Source: Rhodoferax sp. TH121 (GTDB lineage Bacteria; Pseudomonadota; Gammaproteobacteria; Burkholderiales; Burkholderiaceae_C). Taken from it: a stretch of 64,000 nucleotides of DNA. Location: contig NZ_NOXW01000019.1 in assembly GCF_002251855.1 (NCBI RefSeq), positions 62,001 to 126,000 of the forward strand. Direction: 5' to 3'. A model generated the notes under the pieces. It was not told the DNA's origin and did not search any database. It saw only the letters and a list, made by a program, of their open reading frames with translations. The position numbers were made by a program, and so were the translations under genes. Below, one piece after another: positions 51,557 to 61,055 of the stretch (positions are counted from its first letter, which is position 1; each line of letters begins with the position of its first letter).

Positions 51557-52297
51557 ATGTCCGACCCGCACACACGTATCGCCGAACTCGAGGCGGAACT
51601 CGCCGCAGTGCGTCGCGAGCTGCAGGAATTTACCTCCGCGGTGTCGCACGATTTGCGTGCGCCGCTGCGCCATATCGTGTCCTTTGCCCAGTTGGTCGAG
51701 GAAGACGCGGGGCCGCAGTTGTCTGCCGAGGTACAAGGGTTCTTGAGCACGATTACCGGCTCTGCCAAACACCTGGGCGCCATGCTGGATGGTTTGCGCG
51801 AGCTGTCACGTGTGGGCAGTTTGGTGCTTGCGCCTGTTCCTGTGGACCTGCGCGCTCTGGTGCAAGAAGTGGTCCTGGAAGTTGCGCACCAACACGCGCC
51901 ACGCCAGTTGGTACTGGACGTTGACGTGCCGGACGCCGTCGTGGTGGTGGATGCGGCCTTGCTGTGTGTGGTACTGCGTGCCGTGTTCGATAACGCCTGG
52001 AAATTTACCTCCCGTGTGCCCGAGGCAGAGGCCCTCGTGGTGGTGCGTGCATGGCAGGCCGCTGGGCGGTTGGTGCTGGAGGTGCAGGACAACGGGGCAG
52101 GTTTTGTGTCGGCACACCCAGAGCAAGCCCTGCGCATGTTTGGTCGCCTGCATGCGGTCAACGCATTCCCGGGCCTTGGCGTGGGCTTGGCTTTGGCGGC
52201 CAAGGCCGCGCAGCGCATGGGGGCGGCCTTGCAGTTGGCGCCCGCCCAGCCTGTGGGCTGTATGGTGACCCTGTCTTTGCCCTTGGCCGCACCTTAA
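51557..52297 (+). CDS. Soluble histidine kinase without a sensor domain
   Basis: 246 residues: a short coiled coil (IAELEAELAAVRRELQEFTS), the H-box AVSHDLRAPLRHI as in bacteriophytochrome-type kinases, then DNAWKFTS (N-box), DNGAGF and GLGVGLALAAKAAQRMG. No membrane helix or input domain, so it presumably works with a separate sensor. No response regulator is adjacent. Eleven bp after glmU, possibly co-transcribed. Confidence 0.82.
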   Translation: MSDPHTRIAELEAELAAVRRELQEFTSAVSHDLRAPLRHIVSFAQLVEEDAGPQLSAEVQGFLSTITGSAKHLGAMLDGLRELSRVGSLVLAPVPVDLRALVQEVVLEVAHQHAPRQLVLDVDVPDAVVVVDAALLCVVLRAVFDNAWKFTSRVPEAEALVVVRAWQAAGRLVLEVQDNGAGFVSAHPEQALRMFGRLHAVNAFPGLGVGLALAAKAAQRMGAALQLAPAQPVGCMVTLSLPLAAP

Positions 52298-52316
52298 GCG
52301 CGCAGGCTCGCTGCAC

Positions 52317-52344
52317 GCAAAAAAGCCCGGACATGCCGGGCTTT
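52317..52344 (-). terminator. Terminator of the small secreted protein gene
   Basis: AAAGCCCGG-ACATG-CCGGGCTTT (52322-52344); on the minus strand the stem is followed by a run of six T. Can also stop plus-strand transcripts from the kinase, with a weaker tail. Confidence 0.75.
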
Positions 52345-52384
52345 GCGGGGTGCTTAGGTCACTGCAGGGCAGCAGCGGCTGTGC

Positions 52385-52597
52385 TTACCACTTCTTGACT
52401 TTGTCCAATTCAGCAAAGGCGTCTGGAGCAGATTTGCCTTGGGTTTCCGCAGCGGGCTTGGCGGCGGCCTTGGGGGCAGCAGCGGCTGCCACTTGTTGGC
52501 CGGTCTTGGCGTCTGTGGCTTGGTCGGCAGCCATGGCGTGGCCGGCGAAAACAGAAGTCAAAGCAAAAGCGATGGCAGCGATAGAAGTCTTGTTCAT
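52385..52597 (-). CDS. Small secreted Ala/Lys-rich protein
   Basis: 70 residues; signal peptide MNKTSIAAIAFALTSVFAGHA, cleavage near AMA-AD. The mature part is low-complexity (VAAAAAPKAAAKPAAE) ending ELDKVKKW, a C-terminal signature I do not recognise. AAGGAAC ribosome-binding site upstream. Divergent from a LysR-type regulator, which may control it. Confidence 0.65.
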   Translation of the reverse strand: MNKTSIAAIAFALTSVFAGHAMAADQATDAKTGQQVAAAAAPKAAAKPAAETQGKSAPDAFAELDKVKKW

Positions 52598-52802
52598 GAT
52601 GAAGTTCCTTTCAATGTTTAGAAGAATCCGCTCTGGCGGGCATCACACCGTCTGAACAGCATCGATGGGGCGTTTAATTCATGCGTCTCGTCGATGGGAT
52701 GAACTGTAAAATTTCTGATTAAGAAGATAAACGGTGCTCGCAGCACATGTATGTTTCTGTTTTGGCAATAATCGAGGCTTGATATCCCCGTAAAGTGCCC
52801 CC
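52598..52802. promoter_or_regulatory. Divergent control region, small secreted gene / LysR gene
   Basis: 205 bp without a gene. The middle (52700-52740) is AT-rich with GTAAAATTTCTGATTAAG; GTGCTCGCAGCAC near 52733 is a short palindrome; TTGGCA and AATAATCG near 52766-52775 could be part of the LysR promoter. No site is certain. Confidence 0.4.
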
Positions 52803-53762
52803 ATGGACCGACTTCTCTCAATGCGTGTGTTTCAACGGGTGATCGACGAAGGGGGCTTTGCGGCTGCGGCTCGTGCTTTGGACATGTCGCCCGCGGTTGT
52901 GACGCGCCTGGTGGCTGACCTGGAAGAGCACCTGGGAACCCGGCTTTTGCACCGTTCCACGCGCCGCCTGTCGCTGAGCGAGGCGGGTGAATCCTACCTG
53001 GCACGCGTGCGGGCGATCCTGCAAGACATTGACGAGGCCGACGCCTTGGCGAACCTCCACACGCAGGAGTTGGCAGGTGAGCTGCATGTGCTGGCCACTC
53101 CGGTGCTGGCGACCTATGTTCTGGCACCGCTGGTGGCGGGGTTCCGGGCACAGTACCCCAAGATCGTGTTGCATGTGAATGTGGAGTCCTTTGTGGAGCC
53201 GCCCATCGACGGCCACGATGTCACCCTGTTCACCGCCGACGAGGCCTATGACGGCGATGTGGTGGCCCGGAAAATTGTGGCGACTGAGGCGGTGTTCGTG
53301 GCGTCGCCCGCGTACTTGCAACGCAAAGGTGTGCCGACGCGGCCAGAGGATCTGTCGGCCCACGACTGCCTGGGTATCAAAGGTGGCGCCTTGGGTGCAC
53401 GGGTATGGCGTTTCAAGCACTCCGACAACTTGCAGAGCTTTGTGGATGTGCCTGTGACGCCTGTGGTCTGGTCCAACCACATTGAAACCTTGATTCGTGC
53501 GACCCTGGATGGCGCTGGTATAGCTCCTACGACGGTGGAATTGGTGGCGCCGTTTCTGGCCAGCGGCGAGCTGGTGCGGGTTATTCCGCCGTGGATCGCA
53601 GGGCAGCTGTTCTTGTACGCAGCGTTGCCCAGCCGCCAGTTTTTGCCGCGACGTACCCGCGTGTTTTTGGACTACCTGTCGGAGCAAACGCGCTTGCAAC
53701 TCGCCAGCGCCATGGACGCCTGTGGCGCGGGCTGTGGTGGGCCGGTATTAGCCCAGCGCTAG
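52803..53762 (+). CDS. LysR-type transcriptional regulator
   Basis: 319 residues. N-terminal winged HTH: RVIDEGGFAAAARALDMSPA and LEEHLGTRLLHRSTRRLSL; the effector-binding domain runs from about residue 90 (GELHVLATPVLATYVL) to the end. Ligand and regulon unknown; the divergent small secreted gene is the natural candidate. Its last 15 bases overlap the convergent Lrp-type gene. Confidence 0.9.
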   Translation: MDRLLSMRVFQRVIDEGGFAAAARALDMSPAVVTRLVADLEEHLGTRLLHRSTRRLSLSEAGESYLARVRAILQDIDEADALANLHTQELAGELHVLATPVLATYVLAPLVAGFRAQYPKIVLHVNVESFVEPPIDGHDVTLFTADEAYDGDVVARKIVATEAVFVASPAYLQRKGVPTRPEDLSAHDCLGIKGGALGARVWRFKHSDNLQSFVDVPVTPVVWSNHIETLIRATLDGAGIAPTTVELVAPFLASGELVRVIPPWIAGQLFLYAALPSRQFLPRRTRVFLDYLSEQTRLQLASAMDACGAGCGGPVLAQR

Positions 53763-54230
53763 TTCTGCCCCGAACTTGCTGCGCTTGATGCTGAAGAAGC
53801 TCTTCACATTGCGCACATTGGCGTCGGCCGTAAACAGGCGTTGGGTGAGTGCCTGGTAGCTGGGCATGTCTCGGGTGTGCACCACCAGGCAAAAGTCCGG
53901 GCCGGGCGACACGCGGTAACACTGCTGCACCGCTGTTTCGTCGGCCACGCGGGTTTCAAAGCGTTCCAGTGCTTCGGCATCCTGCCGGTCCAGCGTGATT
54001 TCCACCATCGCCGTCAGCCCGTGGCCCAACGTGGCGGCCAGGCGCTCGGGGTTGAGCAAGGTGATTTGTTTTTCGATCAAGCCCGCGTCGCGCAAGCGTT
54101 TGACGCGCCGCAGGCACGTGGGTGGTGTGGTGTGGGCCAGCTCGGCCAGCGCTTGGTTGCTCAGGCTGGCGTCGCGTTGCAACGCTGCCAGCAATTGCAA
54201 GTCCACGGCATCGAGTGTGATTGATTCCAT
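53748..54230 (-). CDS. Lrp/AsnC-family regulator
   Basis: 160 residues from ATG 54230 (MESITLDAVDLQLLAALQRD). HTH: LSNQALAELAHTTPPTCLRR with VKRLRDAGLIEKQ, then the RAM domain (TAMVEITLD, YRVSPGPDFCLVVHTRDM) that senses amino acids. Transcribed divergently from glmS across an AT-rich region with repeated boxes, so autoregulation is likely and glmS control is possible. Confidence 0.9.
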   Translation of the reverse strand: MESITLDAVDLQLLAALQRDASLSNQALAELAHTTPPTCLRRVKRLRDAGLIEKQITLLNPERLAATLGHGLTAMVEITLDRQDAEALERFETRVADETAVQQCYRVSPGPDFCLVVHTRDMPSYQALTQRLFTADANVRNVKSFFSIKRSKFGAELALG

Positions 54231-54244
54231 TGGAGGTTTATAAA

Positions 54245-54290
54245 TGGAATAAAAATCCATTTCAATGGATTGTTGAAATAAAAATCCAAA
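54245..54290. promoter_or_regulatory. Probable Lrp-type operator between lrp-like gene and glmS
   Basis: AATAAAAATCCA occurs twice (54248-54259, 54277-54288), 29 bp apart, and AATCCAT-TTCA-ATGGATT (54254-54271) is an inverted repeat between them. AT-rich boxes spaced this way suit octameric Lrp-family binding. Confidence 0.55.
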
Positions 54291-54366
54291 AAAAGCAAAA
54301 AAATAATCGGATATTTCTTATTGTTCTGCCTACGATGCAGCCCATTCACTGAATTGGAGGCTGTTT

Positions 54367-56262
54367 ATGTGTGGCATCGTCGGCGCGGTATCGACCCGCA
54401 ACATTGTTCCTGTGCTGGTGCAAGGCCTGGAGCGCTTGGAGTATCGGGGTTATGACTCCTGCGGCGTGGCGGTCTATGCGCAAGACGGCCAGCCAGGCCT
54501 GCGCCGAGCGCGCAGCACCTCGCGGGTCTCGGAGTTGGTGGAACAGGTGGCCTCGGGTCAGGTGCAAGGCACCCTGGGCATTGCCCACACCCGCTGGGCC
54601 ACCCACGGTGCGCCCGTGGTGCACAACGCCCACCCCCACTTCAGCCACGGTACAGGAGCGGATGCCGACAGCAAGCCCGGCCGTGTGGCGCTGGTGCACA
54701 ACGGCATTATCGAAAACCACGACGAGTTGCGCGCCGCCCTCAAGGCCAAAGGGTATGTGTTCCACAGCCAGACCGACACCGAAGTCATCGCCCACCTGAT
54801 CGACAGCCTGTACGACGGCGACCTGTTTGAAGCGGTAAAGGCCACCGTGCTGCAACTGCATGGCGCCTACGCGATTGCCGTATTCTGCAAGGACGAACCG
54901 CACCGTTTGATCGGTGCACGCGCCGGTTCGCCGCTGATTTTGGGTGTTGGCAAAGATGGGCAAGAGCACTTCCTGGCCAGCGACGCCATGGCTCTGGCCG
55001 GTGTGACGGACCAGATCGTCTACCTGGAGGAGGGCGATGTGGTGGATATGCAGCTGAGCAAATACTGGCTTATCGACAAGGCCCACAAGGCCGTAGCCCC
55101 GGCCCAGCGCCCAGTGAAAACCGTGCACGCGCACAGCGGCGCGGCCGAGCTGGGCCCCTATCGCCACTACATGCAGAAGGAAATCTTCGAGCAGCCGCGC
55201 GCCATTGCTGACACGCTGGAAGGTGTGGAGGGCATCGTGCCCGAGCTGTTTGACCAGCAGGGCAATCATGCACCCGGCGCCAATGCGGCACGCGTGTTCA
55301 AGCAGATCGACAACGTGCTGATCCTGGCTTGCGGCACCAGCTACTACAGCGGTTGCGCGGCCAAGTACTGGATCGAGAGCATTGCCAAGGTGCCTTGCCA
55401 GGTGGAGGTGGCCAGTGAGTACCGCTACCGCGAGTCGGTGCCCAATCCCAAGACCTTGGTCGTCACCATCACGCAAAGTGGCGAAACCGCCGATACCCTG
55501 GCTGCGCTGCGCCACGCGCAGAGCTTGGGCATGCAGCACACGCTGACCATCTGCAACGTGGCCACCAGCGCCATGGTGCGAGAGTGCAGCCTGGCCTATG
55601 TGACGCGCGCGGGTGTGGAGATCGGCGTGGCGTCCACCAAAGCCTTTACCACCCAGCTGGCGGGCCTGTTTTTGCTGACCCTATGTCTGGCGCAAGCCAA
55701 GGGGCGTTTGACCGATGCCGACGAGGCGCGCCATCTCAAAGCCATGCGCCATTTGCCCGCAGCTTTGCAGGCGGTGCTGGCGCTGGAGCCGCAAATCATG
55801 GCCTGGGCCGATGATTTTGCGAAGAAAGAAAACGCGCTCTTCCTCGGGCGCGGCTTGCACTTTCCGATTGCGATGGAGGGTGCCTTGAAGCTCAAGGAAA
55901 TTACCTACATCCATGCCGAAGCCTATGCCGCCGGTGAGCTCAAACACGGCCCGCTGGCGCTGGTGACCAGCGAGATGCCTGTTGTGACCGTGGCGCCCAA
56001 CGATGCGCTGCTGGAAAAACTCAAGAGCAATATGCACGAGGTGCGCGCCCGTGGTGGGGTGCTTTACGTGCTGGCCGATGCCGACACCCGTATCGAGAGT
56101 GCTGAAGGCCTGCATGTGATCCGCATGCCCGAGCACTATGGCGAGCTGTCGCCCCTGTTGCATGTGGTGCCGCTGCAGCTGCTGGCCTACCACACGGCCT
56201 GCGCACGGGGCACGGACGTAGACAAGCCCCGCAACTTGGCCAAGAGTGTGACAGTGGAGTGA
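54367..56262 (+). CDS. glmS: Glutamine-fructose-6-phosphate aminotransferase
   Basis: 631 residues. Cys2 nucleophile in MCGIVGAVS, then [20 protein letters not shown] and [14 protein letters not shown] of the glutaminase domain; two SIS isomerase domains follow with [23 protein letters not shown] and the C-terminal KSVTVE. First step to UDP-GlcNAc, completed by GlmU 3 kb upstream. I see no glmS ribozyme in the leader. Confidence 0.96.
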   Translation: MCGIVGAVSTRNIVPVLVQGLERLEYRGYDSCGVAVYAQDGQPGLRRARSTSRVSELVEQVASGQVQGTLGIAHTRWATHGAPVVHNAHPHFSHGTGADADSKPGRVALVHNGIIENHDELRAALKAKGYVFHSQTDTEVIAHLIDSLYDGDLFEAVKATVLQLHGAYAIAVFCKDEPHRLIGARAGSPLILGVGKDGQEHFLASDAMALAGVTDQIVYLEEGDVVDMQLSKYWLIDKAHKAVAPAQRPVKTVHAHSGAAELGPYRHYMQKEIFEQPRAIADTLEGVEGIVPELFDQQGNHAPGANAARVFKQIDNVLILACGTSYYSGCAAKYWIESIAKVPCQVEVASEYRYRESVPNPKTLVVTITQSGETADTLAALRHAQSLGMQHTLTICNVATSAMVRECSLAYVTRAGVEIGVASTKAFTTQLAGLFLLTLCLAQAKGRLTDADEARHLKAMRHLPAALQAVLALEPQIMAWADDFAKKENALFLGRGLHFPIAMEGALKLKEITYIHAEAYAAGELKHGPLALVTSEMPVVTVAPNDALLEKLKSNMHEVRARGGVLYVLADADTRIESAEGLHVIRMPEHYGELSPLLHVVPLQLLAYHTACARGTDVDKPRNLAKSVTVE

Positions 56263-56328
56263 TTTTTTTGGCCAAAAGTACCTTCGGTCCTTGTGGTTAT
56301 TGCGCAAATAGCTATCGAATGCATAGCG
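56263..56328 (-). repeat. Dispersed repeat, copy 10 (after glmS)
   Basis: Minus strand: CGCTATGCATTCGATAGCTA, TTTGCGCAATAACCACAAGG, then ACCGAAGG and GGCCAAAAAAA. It begins directly after the glmS stop, as copy 3 does at dtd. Confidence 0.7.
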
Positions 56329-56496
56329 CTTGGGTCGCTATTGGGTGACCTTGCGTAACACTCTGCAACAAGGTCGGCGGCGCGGAGTCGCCCGACGTTG
56401 CGTGGGGGCGGGGCGTGGGCGGCTATGCTGCACAGGCCCTGTGGCAGGTGCGCTTGGGGTGCGCCTGTTGCCTACCCTTTTGCAGAAAGTTTTTCC

Positions 56497-57939
56497 ATGC
56501 GCTCTATTTCCGCTCCTTTTGCCCTGGCCGCGCTTGTTGTGCTGGCCCAGTCCGCCGTGGCCCAGTCCATCGAGCAACGCAGCACCTTGGCTGACCAGCA
56601 AGAGGTGGCTGTCACTATTTACAACGACAACCTGGCCCTGGTGAAAGACCAGCGCCGAGTGCAGCTTGGCGCGGGCAAGCTGGCACTGGCATTTCGGGAT
56701 GTGAGTGCCCGCCTGCGGCCTGAGACGGCGCTGCTGCGTAGCGTGAGTGCGCCGGGCGCCTTCAGTGTGCTGGAGCAAAACTTCGATTTCGACTTGCTCA
56801 CTCCGCAGAAGATGCTGGAGAAGTACGTGGGCCAAACCGTGAATGTGGTGCGCACCAACCCCGCCACCGGCGTAGAAACCACCGAGGTAGCGACAGTGCT
56901 GTCCGCCAATAATGGGGTGGTGCTCAAGATCGGCCAGCGTATCGAAACCGGAATTCCCGGCCGCTTGGTATTTGCGGACGTGCCCGCCAACCTGCGCGAC
57001 CGCCCCACGCTGGTGATGGCGCTGGACAACAAGGGCGCCGCCCAGCAGGACGTGGAGCTGAGTTACCTCACCTCGGGACTGGGCTGGAAGGCTGACTACG
57101 TGGTGGAGCTCAACGCGGCCGATGACAAGCTCGACATGTCGGGCTGGGTGACGCTGACCAACACCAGCGGCGCGACCTACCGCAACGCCCGGCTGCAGCT
57201 GGTGGCGGGCGACGTGAACCAGGTGCAGCCCGAATTGCAGCGCGGCCGCCCGGTGCTGATGGCCGCGCCGATGGCGGCCAAGGCCGAATCGCGCATGGCC
57301 GAAGAGACGCTGTTTGAGTACCACCTCTACACCCTGGACCGCCCCACCACCATTGCTGAGAACCAGACCAAGCAGGTGGCCCTGATGTCGGCCAGTGGCG
57401 TGCCTGCCCGCAAAGAGCTGCTGCTGCAGGGCAATGACTACTACTACCAGGGCGCGGCTGGGGAGCTGGGCCAAAAGATGAAGGTGGCCGTGTTCGTGGA
57501 GTTCGACAACAAAGAAAGTGCCCGCTTGGGGCTCCCCCTGCCCAAAGGCGTGGTGCGCGTTTACAAAAAGGACAGCGCTGGCAACGCCCAATTCATTGGT
57601 GAAGACCGTATCGACCACACCCCCAAAAACGAGAAGGTCCGCCTCAAGCTGGGCGATGCGTTTGATGTGACGGCAGACAAAAAGCAGACTGACTTCAAGA
57701 AGCTAAGCGGTACAGGCAAATACAACTATGTGTTCGAGAGTGCCTACCAGCTGGTCCTGAAAAATGCCAAAAAAGAGGCAGTGACCGTGACTGTGCAGGA
57801 GCCAGTGCCGGGGGATTGGCAGATCATGAGCTCCAGCCACACGCACACCAAGGGAGCAGCCAATACCGCAGTCTGGAAGCTCAATGTGCCTGCCGAGGGC
57901 AGTACTGTTTTGACTTATCGCGCACTGGTGCGCTATTGA
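56497..57939 (+). CDS. Exported DUF4139 protein
   Basis: 480 residues with signal peptide (RSISAPFALAALVVLAQSAVA). Features: TIYNDNLALVKDQRRVQL at the mature N-terminus, LSYLTSGLGWKADYVVELN, EETLFEYHLYTLDRPTTI and YRALVRY at the C-terminus, as in DUF4139 beta-rich proteins of unknown function (mucoidy-inhibitor-A-like C-terminal domain). Probably periplasmic. The 234-bp space before it contains repeat copy 10. Confidence 0.8.
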   Translation: MRSISAPFALAALVVLAQSAVAQSIEQRSTLADQQEVAVTIYNDNLALVKDQRRVQLGAGKLALAFRDVSARLRPETALLRSVSAPGAFSVLEQNFDFDLLTPQKMLEKYVGQTVNVVRTNPATGVETTEVATVLSANNGVVLKIGQRIETGIPGRLVFADVPANLRDRPTLVMALDNKGAAQQDVELSYLTSGLGWKADYVVELNAADDKLDMSGWVTLTNTSGATYRNARLQLVAGDVNQVQPELQRGRPVLMAAPMAAKAESRMAEETLFEYHLYTLDRPTTIAENQTKQVALMSASGVPARKELLLQGNDYYYQGAAGELGQKMKVAVFVEFDNKESARLGLPLPKGVVRVYKKDSAGNAQFIGEDRIDHTPKNEKVRLKLGDAFDVTADKKQTDFKKLSGTGKYNYVFESAYQLVLKNAKKEAVTVTVQEPVPGDWQIMSSSHTHTKGAANTAVWKLNVPAEGSTVLTYRALVRY

Positions 57940-57990
57940 CCCTGGCCGGGCCAGCCCGGATACTGGCCCGCTACGGTTACGGAGCGGGTT

Positions 57991-59571
57991 ATGAAGTCTT
58001 TGAGTATTGCGTTGAAGTTGTGGCTACCCGCCATCGCGGTGAGTGTGGGCCTGGTGGCCATGGCTTCGGGGTCTGCCATTCGCACCATCCGCTCACAAGC
58101 GATCACGGTCGCGGAGCAGTCGGAACAGCAAAGCAAGCTGGAGATGGCTGCCCGCTGGCGGGGGCTGGGGGAAGCAAATGCCTTGCGCGGTATCGGTTCT
58201 GCACTCAATCCAGACGCTGCGGCGGGCCAGCTCTTGCTGGCGGACCAGGACAGTGCTGCTGCCGAAATCAAGCAGTTGCAATCCGGCCTGGAAAAAACCA
58301 TGCAAAGCAGCGCCGAGCGTGCGGCGCTCGATGCCGTCAAGACACGGGCGCAGTCTTTGGAGGCTTCGATTCGCAAAGCCCAAGAGCTCAAGGCTGCAGG
58401 TGACATGGCGGCCGTAAGTAGCCATGTCCAGTCAGCCACGCAGACGGAGCTCAAAGCATTTTTGGCGGCCCAGCAGTCCATGGTGGCCCTCACCGAGGCT
58501 GGGGCCACCGCCCTGCGTGACAAGGCTGGAGAGGAGCGCATGCGCACGGTCTGGTCCGTTGCGGGGATCATGGCGGTGATTGTGGTGCTCATCTCCATCG
58601 GGACGCGTCTCTTGCAACGCAATGTGTGCGATCCGCTGGACGACATCGTGCGCGTGGCCCACTCCATTGGGAAGGGGGATTTGAGCGTCGCCATCCACAC
58701 CACACGGCGTGACGAGATGGGCGAAGTGCTGCGCTCGTTGGCGCACATGGCGGATTCGCTGGCACAACTGGTGGGGCAGGTGCACAAGTCCACCGGCAGC
58801 ATCAGCGTGGCCAGTTCTGAAATTGCGCATGGCAACCAAGACCTGTCCAATCGCACCGAAAGCACAGCCTACAACCTGCAGCGGGCTGCGTCGACCATGG
58901 ACCACCTCAATGGCTCGCTGCAACAGTCTGTGGAAGCCGCCCGGCAGGCCAACGCGCTGGCCGGATCTGCCTACAGCGTGGCCGAAAGTGGGGGCGCGGC
59001 TGTCTCCCAAGTGGTCAGCACCATGCATGAGATCAATGCTTCTTCGCGCAAGATTGTGGACATCATTGGGGTGATTGACGGCATTGCGTTCCAGACCAAT
59101 ATTTTGGCGCTCAATGCGGCCGTAGAGGCCGCCCGTGCCGGGGAACAGGGCCGCGGCTTTGCCGTGGTGGCCAGTGAAGTGCGCGCATTGGCCGGACGCA
59201 GTGCCGAGGCAGCCAAGGAGGTCAAAGCCCTGATTGGAAGCTCGGTGACCAATGTGGAGCATGGCGCGCGCCTGGTGGATGGGGCGGGGCAGACCATGCA
59301 GGACATCGTGCAGTCGGTGCAGCGGGTGACCGGCATCATCGGAGAAATCAGCGCTTCCAGCAGTGAGCAAAGCCAGGATATGGCGCAAGTGAGCGCTGCC
59401 GTGTCTGAATTGGAGCAAATGACCCAGCAAAACGCCGCATTGGTGGAACAGAGTGCCGCCGCGGCAGCTTCTTTGCGCGAGCAGGCGGAGGTTCTGGATC
59501 GCCTGGTGGGCCGATTTACCTTGCCTGGCAACGTACGCAGCCCGGGGCTGCTTTCTTTACCAGCGGCCTGA
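57991..59571 (+). CDS. Methyl-accepting chemotaxis protein
   Basis: 526 residues. Helix 1 (about 8-30), a periplasmic helical bundle, helix 2 (about 188-206, [19 protein letters not shown]), HAMP, then the signalling domain whose tip is [20 protein letters not shown] (about 365-384). Gln/Glu-rich methylation helices flank it. No C-terminal CheR-tether pentapeptide. Receives a chemical stimulus and controls CheA. Ligand unknown. A terminator follows. Confidence 0.93.
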   Translation: MKSLSIALKLWLPAIAVSVGLVAMASGSAIRTIRSQAITVAEQSEQQSKLEMAARWRGLGEANALRGIGSALNPDAAAGQLLLADQDSAAAEIKQLQSGLEKTMQSSAERAALDAVKTRAQSLEASIRKAQELKAAGDMAAVSSHVQSATQTELKAFLAAQQSMVALTEAGATALRDKAGEERMRTVWSVAGIMAVIVVLISIGTRLLQRNVCDPLDDIVRVAHSIGKGDLSVAIHTTRRDEMGEVLRSLAHMADSLAQLVGQVHKSTGSISVASSEIAHGNQDLSNRTESTAYNLQRAASTMDHLNGSLQQSVEAARQANALAGSAYSVAESGGAAVSQVVSTMHEINASSRKIVDIIGVIDGIAFQTNILALNAAVEAARAGEQGRGFAVVASEVRALAGRSAEAAKEVKALIGSSVTNVEHGARLVDGAGQTMQDIVQSVQRVTGIIGEISASSSEQSQDMAQVSAAVSELEQMTQQNAALVEQSAAAAASLREQAEVLDRLVGRFTLPGNVRSPGLLSLPAA

Positions 59572-59598
59572 CACAACCCCAAAAGCTTGTCGCGCGTC

Positions 59599-59625
59599 AA
59601 AACGCACCCTTGTGGTGCGTTTTTT
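59599..59625 (+). terminator. Terminator after the chemoreceptor gene
   Basis: AAAACGCACC-CTTGT-GGTGCGTTTT (59599-59623) with further T residues. Confidence 0.85.
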
Positions 59626-59679
59626 GTGCGACGCGAGCCCGTTTGGGACGAAAAATCCCAAAAATTTTAAAAAAAGGCC

Positions 59680-59706
59680 TAAATAAGCCCCTAAATCTGC
59701 CGTTAA
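59680..59706 (+). promoter_or_regulatory. Sigma-28 (FliA) type promoter
   Basis: TAAA (59680-59683), exactly 15 bp, then GCCGTTAA (59699-59706), one base from the flagellar consensus TAAA-N15-GCCGATAA. It lies 55 bp before the small gene at 59761 and behind the chemoreceptor terminator. Confidence 0.7.
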
Positions 59707-59760
59707 GAAACGTACGTCAACTCCTAAAAGTAACCGGAGGGGCCGCAAGGCCTACCCAAA

Positions 59761-60258
59761 ATGCAACTGCCATCCATTGACCGAAACCCGAATGTGCGCC
59801 CCACCGGCGCAGATTTGGCTTCGTCTGGGGCACAGAGGGTGATCCCAGTTGCGCCGGTGAACCCTGCGGTGAGCGCCAGCCCGTCGGCCGAGTCCTCTCC
59901 CGGAGTCATCGACATGGTGAATCCCGCACTCAAGAACCCCGAAGGCCAGCCGCCCCGCGTGGTGGTGCCGGAGCCAACGGAGCGGGGTGCGGAGGCGGCC
60001 ACGGCGCCCAAAGACTGGACAATCCACCGCCCGGAGACGGAAAAAGTCGAAGACCCGCCGCCCAAGCCGATTTCGCAAGTGCTGTTGGACCACCTGAAGA
60101 CCATGTGGACCGCCAGTGCCAGCGCCATCCAGATCGAGCAGGTCAAGATTCAGCTCACACCGCCTCAGCCGCTGACGCCTGCGGAAGTGCCGGGCCAGCT
60201 GGCCAAAGAAGTGCTGGTCTACACACCCAGCAAGGTCAAGAAGACCGAAAACCTCTGA
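59761..60258 (+). CDS. Proline-rich hypothetical protein, probable flagellar regulon member
   Basis: 165 residues, no signal peptide or membrane helix. The first 95 residues are Pro/Ala/Ser-rich and probably disordered; the C-terminal part forms a predicted amphipathic helix ([20 protein letters not shown]) followed by a beta-like [11 protein letters not shown] and [18 protein letters not shown]. Family not recognised. The GGAGG at 59736 is 20 bases from the ATG, but a GGCC-GCAA-GGCC hairpin between would shorten this. A FliA-like promoter and the chemoreceptor neighbour suggest motility. Confidence 0.6.
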   Translation: MQLPSIDRNPNVRPTGADLASSGAQRVIPVAPVNPAVSASPSAESSPGVIDMVNPALKNPEGQPPRVVVPEPTERGAEAATAPKDWTIHRPETEKVEDPPPKPISQVLLDHLKTMWTASASAIQIEQVKIQLTPPQPLTPAEVPGQLAKEVLVYTPSKVKKTENL

Positions 60259-60305
60259 GTCCGGCTCCATCGGACTCAGCCATGGGCCTCCCGCCTTGCT
60301 CTACC

Positions 60306-61055
60306 ATGGCGGCCATGCATACCAGCGCACTCGTCCTCTTCTCCGGTGGCCAAGACTCCACTACCTGTTTGGCACACGCCTTGGCGCGTTACGAACGCGT
60401 CGAAACCATTGCCTTTGACTACCGCCAGCGCCACAGTGTGGAGTTGGATGCCCGTTTGAATGTGTTGCGCGAAATCCGAGCGCGCTTTCCGCAATGGGCC
60501 GCCAAGTTGGGCGAAGACCACCTGCTGGACCTGGCGGTGTTGGGCGAAGTGAGCGAGACCTCACTCACGCGCGACACGGCGTTCCAGATGGAGGCCAGCG
60601 GCCTGCCCAATACCTTTGTGCCGGGCCGCAATCTGCTGTTCATGACGCTGGCTGCCGCGCTGGCCTACCGGCGCGGCTTGCAGGTCATCGTGACCGGCGT
60701 GTGCGAGACTGATTTCTCGGGCTACCCCGATTGCCGGGACGACACCATGAAAGCTTTGCAACTGGCCTTGTCGCTGGGCATGGACAGGCGTTTTCTGATC
60801 GAGACTCCGCTGATGTGGATCGACAAGGCCCAGACCTGGGAGCTGGCCCATGCGCTGGGCGAGCAGTCGGGCGTGCCGGGCGGCGGCCCGGCGCTGGTAG
60901 ACCTCGTGGTGGAGCACACCCATACTTGCTACCTGGGTGATCGCACGCACCGCCAAGCTTGGGGCTACGGCTGCGGCAGCTGCCCGGCGTGCGAACTGAG
61001 GGCCAAGGGTTATGCGCGGTTTTCGGACAAGGTAAACAAAGCACCTTCACCTTGA
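60306..61055 (+). CDS. queC: 7-cyano-7-deazaguanine synthase
   Basis: 249 residues from ATG 60306 (60315 also possible). PP-loop [13 protein letters not shown] (about 8-20), [21 protein letters not shown], and a four-cysteine zinc site around HTCYLG and [15 protein letters not shown]. Converts 7-carboxy-7-deazaguanine to preQ0 for queuosine. The last 46 bases overlap the end of the convergent ABC gene. Confidence 0.94.
   Translation: MAAMHTSALVLFSGGQDSTTCLAHALARYERVETIAFDYRQRHSVELDARLNVLREIRARFPQWAAKLGEDHLLDLAVLGEVSETSLTRDTAFQMEASGLPNTFVPGRNLLFMTLAAALAYRRGLQVIVTGVCETDFSGYPDCRDDTMKALQLALSLGMDRRFLIETPLMWIDKAQTWELAHALGEQSGVPGGGPALVDLVVEHTHTCYLGDRTHRQAWGYGCGSCPACELRAKGYARFSDKVNKAPSP

Noticed and set aside
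54300..54366. glmS ribozyme
   Set aside because: The leader is too short and has no ribozyme-like core; this class is mainly in Gram-positive bacteria.
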